Positions 1 to 8,771 of a DNA stretch of 64,000 bases are shown in pieces. The notes below the pieces were generated by a model that did no database searches, had not been told where the DNA came from, and saw only the letters and a list, made by a program, of their open reading frames with translations. Every line of letters starts with the position of its first letter. Positions within the stretch are counted from its first letter, which is position 1. The DNA lies in the NCBI RefSeq assembly GCF_000023145.1, contig NC_012704.1, positions 186,001 to 250,000 on the forward strand. Reading direction: 5' to 3'. A program made the position numbers and the translations under genes. The DNA comes from Corynebacterium kroppenstedtii DSM 44385 (GTDB lineage: Bacteria > Actinomycetota > Actinomycetes > Mycobacteriales > Mycobacteriaceae).

Positions 1-209
1 ATGTAGCTGGCGAGCTCATCGGCGCGCTCTTCGTAGAGGTCAGCTACTTTGTTGAGGACGTTGACGCGCTCTTCAAGGGAGGTTTCTTTCCACTGCTTGT
101 AAGCCTCGGTGGATTGGTCGAGGATCTTGTCGCGGTCAGCGTCGTCGATGCGGTTAAATTGGTCTTCTGTCTTGCCTGTACTCGGATTTTCTAATGCAAA
201 GGTGCTCAT
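1..209 (-). CDS. Aldehyde dehydrogenase family protein, N-terminal part (runs off the left edge)
   Basis: Only the first 69 codons lie in the window; the gene reads leftward from an ATG at 207-209. The protein begins MSTFALENPSTGKTEDQF, then a helical stretch with WKETSLEERVNVLNKVADLYEER, of which the usual NAD(P)-dependent aldehyde dehydrogenase N-terminus (NPATGE..., then a helix of the type 'W...s..eR...l..va.l...r') is the clear match. Succinate-semialdehyde dehydrogenase-like enzymes are the closest I recall, but the substrate cannot be told without the catalytic Cys and Glu, which lie outside the window. Confidence 0.75.
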   Translation of the reverse strand, partial: MSTFALENPSTGKTEDQFNRIDDADRDKILDQSTEAYKQWKETSLEERVNVLNKVADLYEERADELASY

Positions 210-253
210 ACCACAGTCTTACACGGTTTGACTGGGTTTATCAGAAGGGCTGG

Positions 254-631
254 TCAGTCCGTTGTTCCTTTCCAGATCTTCCACGACGCGTGGATCATGG
301 GAAGTTGCAGCGGGAGGCGCGCTATCCAACCGATCTGCTCCGTCCACGGCCGGTCGAGGCGTTGGCGGACGGACTCGAAATTGCCCGGCCACACGGCGAG
401 GAGCAGAGCTGCGGAAATGAGGCCACCGTATTTGTTAGCTTTGTTATTGGGTGCGGCGAGGAGTGCGGCAGTGCCGAGTTCGCCCGCGCCGGACAGGTAG
501 TTCCAAAACCGTGCCGTGCCGGGGGCGTAGGTGGGGACGATCTCTTCGAAGGGTTTGGGTGTGACGAAGTGTCCGAATCCGGCGACGGTGTACAGGGTGG
601 TGAGGCCCCAGCGGGCTTTATCAGAAGACAT
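254..631 (-). CDS. DoxX-like small membrane protein
   Basis: 125 residues with about four hydrophobic segments (roughly 8-23, 42-60, 69-85 and 100-120), the layout of the DoxX/DUF417-like membrane family. The phrase GFGHFVTPKPFEEIVP near residue 18 and a following Gly/Glu motif (SGAGELG) are typical of this group. The family is loosely linked to redox and quinone functions, but no defined role can be given here. It stands alone between the partial dehydrogenase and recR, both on the same strand. No strong ribosome-binding site precedes the ATG. Confidence 0.65.
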   Translation of the reverse strand: MSSDKARWGLTTLYTVAGFGHFVTPKPFEEIVPTYAPGTARFWNYLSGAGELGTAALLAAPNNKANKYGGLISAALLLAVWPGNFESVRQRLDRPWTEQIGWIARLPLQLPMIHASWKIWKGTTD

Positions 632-736
632 ACCCCAGTTCTAACACGACGCTACTGTTTTCGCATGTCCCGGGGGGATTTTTGTTAGGTCGGGTGGCGT
701 CCTGTGACCGGGCCCTGTGCCACTTCTGACGCGGGC

Positions 737-773
737 GCTAGAGCGGCAGCTCTCCACCTGCTAGAGCGGGAGC
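737..773. repeat. Partial duplication of the recR 3' end
   Basis: A 14-base segment (737-750) nearly repeats 760-773, which encodes the last codons and TAG of recR. The copies differ at one position. It looks like a small tandem duplication just past the gene end and has no evident function. Confidence 0.5.
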
Positions 774-1417
774 CGTCCGGCGAGTGCACGTGAGAGCGTG
801 AGTTCGTCGACGTATTCGAGGTCTCCACCGATGGGCATGCCGGACGCGAGCCGTGAGGTGGTGAGGTCGGGGAAGTCTTTGAGGAGCCGCGCGAGGTAGG
901 AACTGGTCGCTTCGCCTTCGGTGTTGGGGTCGGTGGCGATGATGACTTCTTTGATGGTGGGGGCGTCTTCGTAGCGTGGTTCGTCGGGTGTGGAGTCGGC
1001 GGTTTCCCGGTCGGGGAGTACTCCGGCGATGCGCTGGAGGAGCTGCGTGATGGAGAGGTCTTTGGGTCCGACGTTGGCGAGGGGGTCGAGCGCGCCGCCG
1101 AGGACGTGGTAGCGCCCTTGGTATTCGCCGGTGGCCTCGATGACTTCGATGTCTTTGGGTTCTTCGATGACGCAGATGGTGGTGGCGTCGCGGTTGGGGT
1201 CGGCGCAGATGCGGCAGACGTCGTTGCGGGAGATGTTTCCGCAGATGCGGCAGAAGGTGATGCCGTCGCGGACGGAGGTGAGCGCTGCCCGGAGTCGGTC
1301 GATGTCGTCGGGGTCGGTGTGAAGCAGGTGAAACGCTATGCGTTGGGCGCTTTTGGGGCCGATTCCGGGTAGGCGTGAGAACTCATCGATGAGGTCTTGG
1401 AGTGGTCCTTCGAACAA
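761..1417 (-). CDS. recR: Recombination mediator RecR
   Basis: 218 residues, full family length. RecR works with RecF/RecO to load RecA onto gapped DNA. Visible in order: helix-hairpin-helix region ([17 protein letters not shown], 16-32), a C4 zinc motif with Cys 56, 59, 68 and 71, and a Toprim domain (from [14 protein letters not shown] to the [15 protein letters not shown] motif). The C-terminal [20 protein letters not shown] is strongly conserved. The start is a TTG at 1415-1417 preceded by AGGA; it gives the canonical [13 protein letters not shown]. It lies downstream of ybaB and dnaX on the same strand, the usual bacterial operon order. Confidence 0.97.
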   Translation of the reverse strand: MFEGPLQDLIDEFSRLPGIGPKSAQRIAFHLLHTDPDDIDRLRAALTSVRDGITFCRICGNISRNDVCRICADPNRDATTICVIEEPKDIEVIEATGEYQGRYHVLGGALDPLANVGPKDLSITQLLQRIAGVLPDRETADSTPDEPRYEDAPTIKEVIIATDPNTEGEATSSYLARLLKDFPDLTTSRLASGMPIGGDLEYVDELTLSRALAGRLPL

Positions 1418-1529
1418 CGACGTCCTGATTTCGTGGGTGAGGTGGGGTACGTGCGGGTGGCTAGGTTTGCTAAGGCCGAGTGCTGTAGGCGCCCAATCGT
1501 TTAGGCGCCGATTGGTTTAGCCGAATGTT

Positions 1530-1832
1530 TTAGCCGAGTGCCTGCGAGAACGGGCCCATCTTTTCCTGCGCGTACGACTGTAACGCGGTGTTGGCGTCCT
1601 GGAGCGCTCCGAGGACGAGGTCTTGGAGAGTGTCGACATCATCGGGGTCGACGACGGACTTGTCGATGGTGACGTTGGTGACCTCGCCGGTACCCTTCAT
1701 GGTGACCTTGACCAGGCCGTTGCCTGCGCTGCCGCTGATTTCGGATTGCGCGATTTCACCTTGCACGCGCTGCAGTTCTTCCTGCATTTGCTGTGCTTGG
1801 GCCATGATTTCGTTGAAGTCGGGCTCTGCCAT
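1530..1832 (-). CDS. Nucleoid-associated protein, YbaB/EbfC family
   Basis: 100 residues from the ATG at 1830-1832, chosen because AAGGAG lies just upstream; an in-frame upstream extension to 1910 lacks family similarity. The sequence begins MAEPDFNEIMAQAQQMQEEL with a coiled-coil helix, followed by the conserved GNGLVKVTMKGTGEVTNVTID strand region, and DVDTLQDLVLGALQDA near the C-terminus. These dimeric proteins bind DNA and are almost always encoded between dnaX and recR, as here. Confidence 0.95.
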   Translation of the reverse strand: MAEPDFNEIMAQAQQMQEELQRVQGEIAQSEISGSAGNGLVKVTMKGTGEVTNVTIDKSVVDPDDVDTLQDLVLGALQDANTALQSYAQEKMGPFSQALG

Positions 1833-1995
1833 TGTTGTCTCCTTTGTCGTTAATGATCGTCGTGTCGGTGTGTCATTGTCGCGGTTCAGTGTAACGAATA
1901 TGTGCGACAAGGGTGGTTGCGGCTGGCCATGACTCCCCGGAGGGGTGGCCCCGGTTGCGAGGAGTTCCCGTTGGCGTCACCGCTAAAGGAAGGGC

Positions 1996-4968
1996 CTAGA
2001 GCGGTTGCGCGCCGAGTTCCTTGATGAGGAGCTCCATGGCTATGTCTTTAGCCGAGCGATGGTCGTAGTTGGGGTCGTCGCGCGTGGCGTTGACCATTTC
2101 TTCTTCGGCTTCTTCTTGCGTGTATTCGGTGCTTTCCGACGATGGTGCTTCGGCGGTGGCTACGCCCGTGTTGGAACCACCTGTGTCGGAGTTGCCTCTC
2201 GTGTTCGCGGTGTCACCGCTGGTGCCAGCGGGCGCATTGTTTGACGCGGGGTAGTAGTCGTCGGGTGGTGGCCCGTAGCCATCGGGGTCGTCGGGTTCGG
2301 GTGGCAGTGGCGATCCGTCACTGAATTCTTGCGGGGAGTCCGCTCGCCGTCCCGCGGGTGGCGTGTGCGTTGGGCGGGACTGGCCGTTCCGTGATTGTGG
2401 TGTGGCGTCGTGTCGTGGGTGGGCATGCCCGTCGCGCTGGCCTTGGCTGGTCTCGTCGGCGTTGGACTGCTGTTGTTCTTGCGCTTTTTTCCATGCTGCG
2501 GCTGCTGTTAATGCGGTGCGAGCAGAATCGGACAGGATAGACGTGGGCGAGGCCGGCGACGCGGGTGACGTGGTCCCCGCGATATCGCTAGTCGCGGAGC
2601 CGTTCCCGCTGTCGGCGTCGGCGCTGGTTGCGGTGTCGTCGCTGGGTTCGGTGTCGGTGGTGGCGGTAGCAGCGGAGTTATCTGCTACCGCTGAGCGAGG
2701 GTGGTCCGGGTGAGCGTCCTTCCATCGTTGGAGGGCGGCGTCGTCGGTACCAATGACCGCCTCAACGGTGACTGTTTGCCCGGTGGCGTCTGTGATTGCG
2801 TCCACGATGGACGTGTTGATGTGCTGGTCATTGAGCCTTTGCGCGAGCGCCCCGGTGTGGTGACCAAGGACGACGTGGTTGCGGAAGACACCAAGAATGA
2901 CAGCTTCGCTGACCATGACCTGTGCAACTTTGCTTCGCTTGCCGACGGCCTGCTTGATCTGTGTCCATTGTGGCCGGAGTCCATCCGCCGTGAGGCCAGT
3001 TTCGTGGTCCGTGGTGTCGCTGTCTGCCTGATCCGTTTCCACACCAGCATCGGCGTGTTGGTCATGCTGGTTTGTTTCGGTATCGCTGGGCTGATCCTCG
3101 TGGCCGTTAGCCTCGGGACCTGCATTGGCCTCGGAATTTTCATTAGTGTCGGTAGTCTCACTGTTCTCGGAACCCGTGGTGGGCGTGTCATCGGAACGTG
3201 CGCTGTCGGCGTGCGTGTTCTGCGCATCGGCAGAACGTTCGCTCTCGGGGAGGACGACGGCGGGGCCTTCCTTCTCCTCGATCCTGTGCATACGCTCTTC
3301 GGCTTCGCGGGCGCGGGTTTCTCTCTCTTGTTGTAACGCCTGCTCACGCAAGTATTTAGAGAGCGTTTCCCGATCCATCGTCCGCGGATCAACAGACTCT
3401 TGTGATGGCGCAGCTTCAGCTTGCGACGATGCTGCAGCCTCATCCTGCGACGGCGTCGCAGCGTCTTCCTGCGGTGATGCCGGTGTTTCAGGTGCTCCTG
3501 ACGAGGTGCTTTGGGTCTCCTGGGGCTTCGCATTCCCTGTGTCTCGGTGCTCCGTGCCCTTAGCTTCCTGGGACGTTTCGGTGTTCGCTTCCGAGGACGG
3601 CGAGGTTTGTGGCGTCGGAGTCTCAGTTTTCTTATTCTTGCGCGGCCAAATGATCCGCCCGCCACCTTTTGCCCGGGGTGGAGTCGCGTTCGCATCAGAT
3701 CCTGAAGCGCCATTATCAGCAGCACCGCTACCAGCAGCTCGAGTACCGTCCTCAGAAGCAGAAGAACTCGTGCTCCCCACCCGATGACCATTGTCGCTGG
3801 TAGAACGGCTTGCCGTGGGTTGGCCACTTTCTAACGCTTCGACGCGTTGGGACAGTGCTTCTATGCCGTCGGCCGCGCCGGGCATGACCATCCGCGCGCA
3901 CATGATCTCGAGGAGCAGCCGCGGAGATGTGGCGCCTTTTAGTTCGTTCAACCCATCACTCACGACGGCCGCGCATCGCGTGAGTGTGGCGGGTCCGAGG
4001 GATTGCGCTTCGTCGGCGAGGGTTTCGCGCTGGTCAAGTGGCGCGTCGACAAGTCCTTGGTCGAATGCGTCGGGTATGGATTGAAGAACGAGCAGGTCGC
4101 GGAAGCGGTCGACGAGGTCCGTGGCGAAGCGTCGCGGGTCGTGCCCGGCGTCGAGAACGTTGTTAATCGTGGTGAAGAGCCCGGCCGGGTCATTGTTGGC
4201 CACGGATTCGACTGCGGCGTCGATGAGTGCGCTGTCGGTGATTCCGAGAACGCCGGCGGCGTGGGCGTAGGTGATGCCGTTCTCGTCGGCCCCGGCGAGG
4301 AGTTGGTCGAGGACGGAGAGCGAGTCACGGGGGGACCCGCCGCCGGCGCGGATAACTAGCGGGTAGACGGAGTCTTCGACTTGGACTTTTTCTTCGCTGC
4401 AGATGCGTTCCAGGAGTCCGCGCATATCGTTGGGCGCGAGGAGTCGGAACGGGTATTGGTGCGTCCTGGACTTGATGGTGGTCAGGACTTTTTCGGGTTC
4501 GGTGGTGGCGAAGATGAACACGAGGTGTTCGGGTGGTTCTTCGACGATTTTGAGTAGGGCGTTGAAGCCCTCTTTGGTGATCATGTGGGCTTCGTCGATG
4601 ATGAACACGCGGTACCGGGATTCGGCGGGTGCGTAGATGGCTCGGTCGCGGAGGTCTCGCATGTCTTCGACGCCGCGGTGGCTGGCTGCGTCGAGTTCGG
4701 TGACGTCGAGGGAGCCGGGGCCGCCGGGGGCGAGTGCTCGGCAGGATTCGCATTCCCCGCAGGGGGTCGATGTGGGCCCGTGTACGCAGTTGAGTGAGCG
4801 TGCGAGGATGCGGGCAGAGGAGGTTTTACCGCAGCCGCGGGGACCGGAGAACAGGTACGCATGATTGATGCGCCCGGCGTCGAGTGCCCGGCTGAGCGGC
4901 ACGGTGACGTGTTCTTGGCCGACGACGTCGGCGAATGTTGCGGGACGGTACTTCCTGTAAAGAGCCAC
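1996..4968 (-). CDS. dnaX: DNA polymerase III subunit gamma/tau
   Basis: 990 residues, noticeably longer than the usual 650-800. It is the clamp-loader ATPase that also tethers the polymerase. Order: AAA+ module with Walker A GPRGCGKT (42-49), a four-Cys zinc site (about 61-76), Walker B FIIDEAHMI, sensor ATTEPEKV and the SRC-type GGSPRDSLSVLDQLL; clamp-loader helices to about 370; a long Ser/Thr/Glu/Gln-rich disordered linker; a small folded tau region around ADGLRPQWTQIKQAVGKRS; and a second disordered tail. The extra length sits in the linkers. No slippery A-tract of the E. coli frameshift kind was seen, so a separate gamma product is not indicated. Confidence 0.96.
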   Translation of the reverse strand: MALYRKYRPATFADVVGQEHVTVPLSRALDAGRINHAYLFSGPRGCGKTSSARILARSLNCVHGPTSTPCGECESCRALAPGGPGSLDVTELDAASHRGVEDMRDLRDRAIYAPAESRYRVFIIDEAHMITKEGFNALLKIVEEPPEHLVFIFATTEPEKVLTTIKSRTHQYPFRLLAPNDMRGLLERICSEEKVQVEDSVYPLVIRAGGGSPRDSLSVLDQLLAGADENGITYAHAAGVLGITDSALIDAAVESVANNDPAGLFTTINNVLDAGHDPRRFATDLVDRFRDLLVLQSIPDAFDQGLVDAPLDQRETLADEAQSLGPATLTRCAAVVSDGLNELKGATSPRLLLEIMCARMVMPGAADGIEALSQRVEALESGQPTASRSTSDNGHRVGSTSSSASEDGTRAAGSGAADNGASGSDANATPPRAKGGGRIIWPRKNKKTETPTPQTSPSSEANTETSQEAKGTEHRDTGNAKPQETQSTSSGAPETPASPQEDAATPSQDEAAASSQAEAAPSQESVDPRTMDRETLSKYLREQALQQERETRAREAEERMHRIEEKEGPAVVLPESERSADAQNTHADSARSDDTPTTGSENSETTDTNENSEANAGPEANGHEDQPSDTETNQHDQHADAGVETDQADSDTTDHETGLTADGLRPQWTQIKQAVGKRSKVAQVMVSEAVILGVFRNHVVLGHHTGALAQRLNDQHINTSIVDAITDATGQTVTVEAVIGTDDAALQRWKDAHPDHPRSAVADNSAATATTDTEPSDDTATSADADSGNGSATSDIAGTTSPASPASPTSILSDSARTALTAAAAWKKAQEQQQSNADETSQGQRDGHAHPRHDATPQSRNGQSRPTHTPPAGRRADSPQEFSDGSPLPPEPDDPDGYGPPPDDYYPASNNAPAGTSGDTANTRGNSDTGGSNTGVATAEAPSSESTEYTQEEAEEEMVNATRDDPNYDHRSAKDIAMELLIKELGAQPL

Positions 4969-5034
4969 GTGTGTATGCTACCGCCCGGGTAGGACACGCC
5001 GTGGGCTTAGCATTTTTACGCCCCTGAGCTGCAG

Positions 5035-5736
5035 TCATATAACGCTCGCTCGGCGGAGGTCGCGGAGGTCCGCCCCTCCTTCGGAAAGCCGGGTCTGGAG
5101 TGAGTCGATCCCGTGTGTCATGCCGTGGAGGAATTCCTGTTCGGTGAGCATGATGATCTGGGCGATCAGCGTCATACGCCCCGGATGCGTGGGATTAACC
5201 GGTTGCCCGTCGGCCGTGGTGAGGTCGGGATGCTCCGTCACAGTCGGCACCCCTTTGGGCCAAATGTAGGGGACAACCAGCAGCCCGTGTTTCGTGGTGA
5301 ACGCGGGGTTGACCATGGCCCCCAGCCCTGGCAGGAACGTTCCTGGCTGAGCCAGGCGCCCGGATCCTTCTTCGCTGAGCATAGTGGCCGCTGCAGTGAC
5401 CAGTTGCCCCATTTCGCCTGGTCTGGCCAGGCCCACTGCGAGCAGCTCAGCGCGCACGTCCATTCCATCTGGGCTGGTCAGCCCGGTGGAGTATCGCCCC
5501 GCGTCCGCCGTACAGGCGAGCGTTTGCCGCAGGTCATCGGCCACTTTGGCGTGCCGACCGCGCGGCTGCTCCTCATTGTCGTCGGCGGAATCAACGGGTT
5601 CGGCCGTTCCGTCGTCGTTAATGAGGAGGGAGGTCACGGTAAACGGTGGGCTATCTGGGCTGACTTTGATGCTGGTCCAGTGCGTTTCGCCAGGCAGGAT
5701 GGATTCCAACCAGGTTTGTGTTTCCAGTAGGTTCAT
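5035..5736 (-). CDS. Suppressor-of-fused-like domain protein of unknown function
   Basis: 233 residues, no signal peptide or membrane segment. The C-terminal half (LLVVPYIWPKGVPTVTEHPD, then GRMTLIAQIIMLTEQEFLHG) looks like the bacterial SUFU-like fold often found near dnaX/aspT in corynebacteria, but I can only assign this by general resemblance. It lies between aspT (44 bases upstream) and dnaX (66 bases downstream) on the same strand and may be co-transcribed with them. The residues PRGRHAKVADDLRQTL around 58-75 are basic and look exposed. No catalytic motif is evident. Confidence 0.6.
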   Translation of the reverse strand: MNLLETQTWLESILPGETHWTSIKVSPDSPPFTVTSLLINDDGTAEPVDSADDNEEQPRGRHAKVADDLRQTLACTADAGRYSTGLTSPDGMDVRAELLAVGLARPGEMGQLVTAAATMLSEEGSGRLAQPGTFLPGLGAMVNPAFTTKHGLLVVPYIWPKGVPTVTEHPDLTTADGQPVNPTHPGRMTLIAQIIMLTEQEFLHGMTHGIDSLQTRLSEGGADLRDLRRASVI

Positions 5737-5779
5737 GGGCGTGGTGGGCGCTCACCTCTGTTGTCGGGGTCGGGGTCGG

Positions 5780-7063
5780 CTACTTCTCGGCGGCTTCCGC
5801 TGCTGCGAGGAGGACACACGTGGCCACTCCATCCATGGCTTCTTCGACCTGCTCGATGGGAGGCAGCGAGGGCGCGAGCCGGATATTGCGGTTATCGGGG
5901 TCCTTGTGCAGCGGGAAGCTGGATCCAGCTTCGGTGAGCTTAATACCGGCCTCTTTAGCCAGCTCAACGACGCGCGACGCGGTGCCGTCGGGTACGTCGA
6001 GGCTAATAAAATACCCACCCTTGGGCTCTGTCCACGTGGCAACGTTGTAGTCGTCGAGCCGCTCGTGGAGCACTTTATCGACGGCGGCGAATTTCGGCGC
6101 GAGCGACGCGGAGTGTTTCCGCATGATGGCCTTGACGCCCTCGGCATCGTGGAAGTATTTCGCGTGGGCCAGCTGGTTGATCTTGTTCGGCCCGATGCCG
6201 CGGATCCCGGCGTGGCTGGCGTACCAGTCAAGGTTGCTTGCCGACGAGGCGAAGAAGCTCACGCCCGACCCAGCGAAGGTGATTTTGGACGTGGACGTCA
6301 TAAACCAGAAACGGTTGGGGTGCCCAGCTTTCTCGGCGAGCTCCAGAACATTGATAGGCTCGGGGAACTCGTCGGTGAGGGTGTGAACGGCGTAGGCGTT
6401 GTCCCACACGATACGGAAATCGGATGCGGCCGCATCGAGTGCCGCAAGCTTTTCGCACGTTTCCCGCGAGTAGCTAATGCCCGTGGGGTTGCCGAAGACT
6501 GGCACGGTCCACATGCCTTTGACCTGCGGGTCTTTGAGAAGTTCGGCAACGGCGTCGAGGTCCGGCCCCTCATCCGTCATCGGCACGTTGATCATCTCGA
6601 ACCCGAGGTGCTCGGTGATGGAGAAGTGGCGGTCATATCCCGGGACCGGGCAGATCCACTTAACGGTGTCTTCGTCTTTCCACGGCCGCGGCGAATCTTG
6701 GGTGCCAAAGATGTACGCCCACACGATCAGATCGTGCATGATGTTCAGGCTGGATGCGTCCCCCGCGATGATGTTGTCAACGGGGAGTCCCAGCAGGTCA
6801 GCGTAAATTTTCCGAATATCGACGATACCGCGCAGGCCACCGTAGTTGCGGCAATCGGTGCCATCATCGGCGGTGTAGTTGCCCGCGCCGGGAAGGCCGA
6901 GCAGTTCGTCGCCGAAGTCCAGTTGCTCAGAGGAAGGCTTGCCGCGGGTCAGGTCCAGCGCGAGGTTCTTGGCCTTAAGTTCGTTGTATGCCTGCTCGAT
7001 GTCGGCTTTGGAGCCGGTGAGGGCTTCGACGTTAATTTTCGACGGTGTGACCTGCGGTGACAT
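5780..7063 (-). CDS. aspT: Aspartate aminotransferase, AspT (class Ic-like) type
   Basis: 427 residues from the ATG at 7061-7063, which has AAGGAAGG in front; a longer frame to 7120 is unlikely. A PLP enzyme that makes aspartate from oxaloacetate and glutamate, feeding the lysC-asd pathway encoded further along the window. The opening LALDLTRGKPSSEQLDFGDELLGLPG, the middle VFGNPTGISYSRET (PLP/substrate loop), and FMTSTSKITFAGSGVSFFASS carrying the PLP lysine are the marks of this large-domain-inserted subgroup common in actinobacteria. It sits in the same place beside dnaX in C. glutamicum as I recall it. Confidence 0.92.
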   Translation of the reverse strand: MSPQVTPSKINVEALTGSKADIEQAYNELKAKNLALDLTRGKPSSEQLDFGDELLGLPGAGNYTADDGTDCRNYGGLRGIVDIRKIYADLLGLPVDNIIAGDASSLNIMHDLIVWAYIFGTQDSPRPWKDEDTVKWICPVPGYDRHFSITEHLGFEMINVPMTDEGPDLDAVAELLKDPQVKGMWTVPVFGNPTGISYSRETCEKLAALDAAASDFRIVWDNAYAVHTLTDEFPEPINVLELAEKAGHPNRFWFMTSTSKITFAGSGVSFFASSASNLDWYASHAGIRGIGPNKINQLAHAKYFHDAEGVKAIMRKHSASLAPKFAAVDKVLHERLDDYNVATWTEPKGGYFISLDVPDGTASRVVELAKEAGIKLTEAGSSFPLHKDPDNRNIRLAPSLPPIEQVEEAMDGVATCVLLAAAEAAEK

Positions 7064-7134
7064 GTGAACCTTCCTTGAGACCATGCGATTCACTTTCATC
7101 GTACAGGGTGGTGCGGACATGGGAAGAGGATTTT

Positions 7135-7671
7135 TTATCGAGGCGCCTGAACTACAGATTCGTAGTAGAAGTTGCCGTCATCTCCGCGGTAGCACGCGGT
7201 TGTTTGGATTGGTTGCTTGTCGCGGTTTTGTTCGCACCCCATACCGGAGCCGAATGGGCCGAGAGTCCTCCACTCCATCTTGGGGCCGTTCCAACCAGCG
7301 TTTGGGACGTCTTCGTCCGCGTCTTCATCGTCGTAGCTGTCGTCGTAATTGCCCGTGTCCTGCGTTTGCGCTGGTGCTTGTTGCGTTGTGTACGTCTGCC
7401 GAGGCGTGTACTCCTCGGTCGTCGTTTCGTCGTCGTAGGTCGGCGTGGTCGTGCGAGTGGTTGTGGTGGCCGTCTTCGTCGTGGTCTGATCGGTCGTTTT
7501 GGTCTTGGTGATCGTGCTGGGTTCGGAATCAGCGTCGTCATTTCCGCAGGCAGCAAGCGTGCCGACGACTGCCACAGCGGTTGCTACAGCCATTACTTTC
7601 CGACGAATGACGTGGGAGTTTTTGCGGGTGCTCGGCGAGGAGGTGGCGGGTGATGAGGCGGTGGGGAGCAT
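7135..7671 (-). CDS. Thr-rich exported lipoprotein of unknown function
   Basis: 178 residues from the ATG at 7669-7671 (GAAGGG about 10 bases upstream). The N-terminus is basic (RKNSHVIRRKV), then a hydrophobic stretch and the lipobox LAAC, placing the lipidated Cys near residue 42. After it come about 75 residues dominated by Thr/Lys/Asp/Glu/Tyr, probably an unstructured cell-wall spacer, then a short C-terminal unit with two Cys (MGCEQN and TACYRGDDGNFYYE). The end resembles the C-terminus of the membrane protein gene at 19.3 kb (ASCKDSDGNIVYTPRQYY), suggesting a shared extracytoplasmic module. Function unknown. Confidence 0.7.
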   Translation of the reverse strand: MLPTASSPATSSPSTRKNSHVIRRKVMAVATAVAVVGTLAACGNDDADSEPSTITKTKTTDQTTTKTATTTTRTTTPTYDDETTTEEYTPRQTYTTQQAPAQTQDTGNYDDSYDDEDADEDVPNAGWNGPKMEWRTLGPFGSGMGCEQNRDKQPIQTTACYRGDDGNFYYESVVQAPR

Positions 7672-7905
7672 TTTTCGGGCCCTTCGTGAGTAGTGATGTG
7701 AGGGAAGTAAATGGTGGCGTCGCATGTGCGGCGCTTTCATTCGTTATGTGTTCTGGCCCGCGTTAATGTTCCCGATTGCGTGTTCTTTGCCCCTCGTTGT
7801 GGGGGCTGTGTAGCCCTCTGACATGGGCGTTAGGTTCCCTTGGGCTGGTCCGCTGGGCCCGTGTTCTTTCTATTCGTATAACCCGGCGGAAACCCTGTGT
7901 ATGCG

Positions 7906-7946
7906 AAAAACCTAGCCGCCCAGTGTCTACTGGATGGCTAGGTTTT
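7906..7946 (-). terminator. Rho-independent terminator after tRNA-Ser(GGA)
   Basis: AAAACCTAGCC and GGCTAGGTTTT form an 11-bp inverted repeat just past the 3' end of the tRNA on the minus strand, ending in a T run. Confidence 0.85.
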
Positions 7947-7947
7947 G

Positions 7948-8036
7948 TGGCGGAGGATGTGGGATTTGAACCCACGAGGGTATTGCTACCCGCACGCGTT
8001 CCAGGCGTGTGACATAGGCCGCTAGTCGAATCCTCC
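7948..8036 (-). tRNA. tRNA-Ser (anticodon GGA)
   Basis: An 89-base gene with encoded CCA. The acceptor stem GGAGGAT pairs with ATCCTCC, the anticodon loop is CTGGAAC, a long variable arm typical of serine tRNAs is present, and the T loop reads GGTTCAAATCC. A terminator follows directly. Confidence 0.97.
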
Positions 8037-8223
8037 AAGCGTGGAACGCACCTGAAGTCCGCGTTCCGGTGGGCAAGCCTACCGGATGTTATGGGCATCG
8101 ACAAAAACAGGCCTTGTAGGGCGTCGATAATGGGAATGTTGCGGCCATGTAGTGCGCTATTTTCCCAGCGGAGGGGAGGGATTGCTCTGGTGGGTGGGAA
8201 TATGCGCCTCTGTGGGTTAGTAT

Positions 8224-8320
8224 GGGGGCCGGATTCCGCGCGGCGTCCATCTTGTGAACTCCCCCAGGGCGGGAACGCAGCAAGGGTCAGCGAGCTCTGA
8301 CGGGTGCGTGGGGTCCCCTT
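8224..8320 (+). ncRNA. ffs: Signal recognition particle RNA (4.5S-type)
   Basis: A long hairpin closed by GGGGCCGGA... and ...GGGGTCCCC contains the invariant Ffh-binding loop (AGGGCGGGAACGCAGCAAGG around 8265-8287). It is the small bacterial form of about 95 nucleotides. The 3' end runs into a T stretch (CCCCTTTTTATTT), a natural terminator. It pairs with Ffh to target membrane and secreted proteins. Its place beside tRNA-Ser matches other corynebacteria. Confidence 0.93.
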
Positions 8321-8688
8321 TTTATTTCTGCCGTTATGCCTGGACGGTGTTGGCTCGCCACGGTGTGTTGCGGCTGGTTGTAGTGGGGAACGGCTACACC
8401 GTGGGAATTGCATATTCGTGGGAACCGATGACTAGCTCCGTCGTCTAAACCGACGCGAGAACATTGCGACAATAATTTCTAAAAGCCGTAGACGAGCAGG
8501 TATCTATCTGGTAACGTCAACGCCGAAAAATAGGGGTTTCGCAAGTTTCCGTATTTGTTGGAACTTGTTTATTTAAAAGTTTTGTACCATTCCGTTTAGT
8601 TGTCGTTCTGGCTGTTGGGGCAAAACGTAATTGGGGTGTCTGGCTATTCGGAGTGGGTAAACTTTATAACAATTATGTAGGGGGATTG
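8321..8688. other. Intergenic stretch, promoter region of the 8.7 kb lipoprotein gene
   Basis: About 370 bases with no convincing gene. It becomes AT-rich toward the right and ends in AGGGGG, a possible ribosome-binding site ahead of the GTG at 8689. No repeat or RNA was recognised. Confidence 0.4.
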
Positions 8689-8771
8689 GTGCGGGGGATT
8701 GCTATCGCAACAGAAGTGATAGAGAACGGAATATCGGACGTTCGCGTATCGTCGGAATCTCTCTAAGCGTT

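Noticed and set aside
2685-3827. 380-residue Arg/Lys-rich reading frame inside dnaX, same strand
   Set aside because: It lies over the low-complexity linker of dnaX and has no ribosome-binding site or domain; it is a frame shadow.
1996-4968. Programmed frameshift in dnaX to make gamma
   Set aside because: No A6/A-AAA-AAG slippery run was found in the coding strand near the end of the AAA+ part.
7741-8413. 216-residue minus-strand frame covering tRNA-Ser and the SRP RNA
   Set aside because: Two certain RNA genes occupy this stretch; the frame is an accident.
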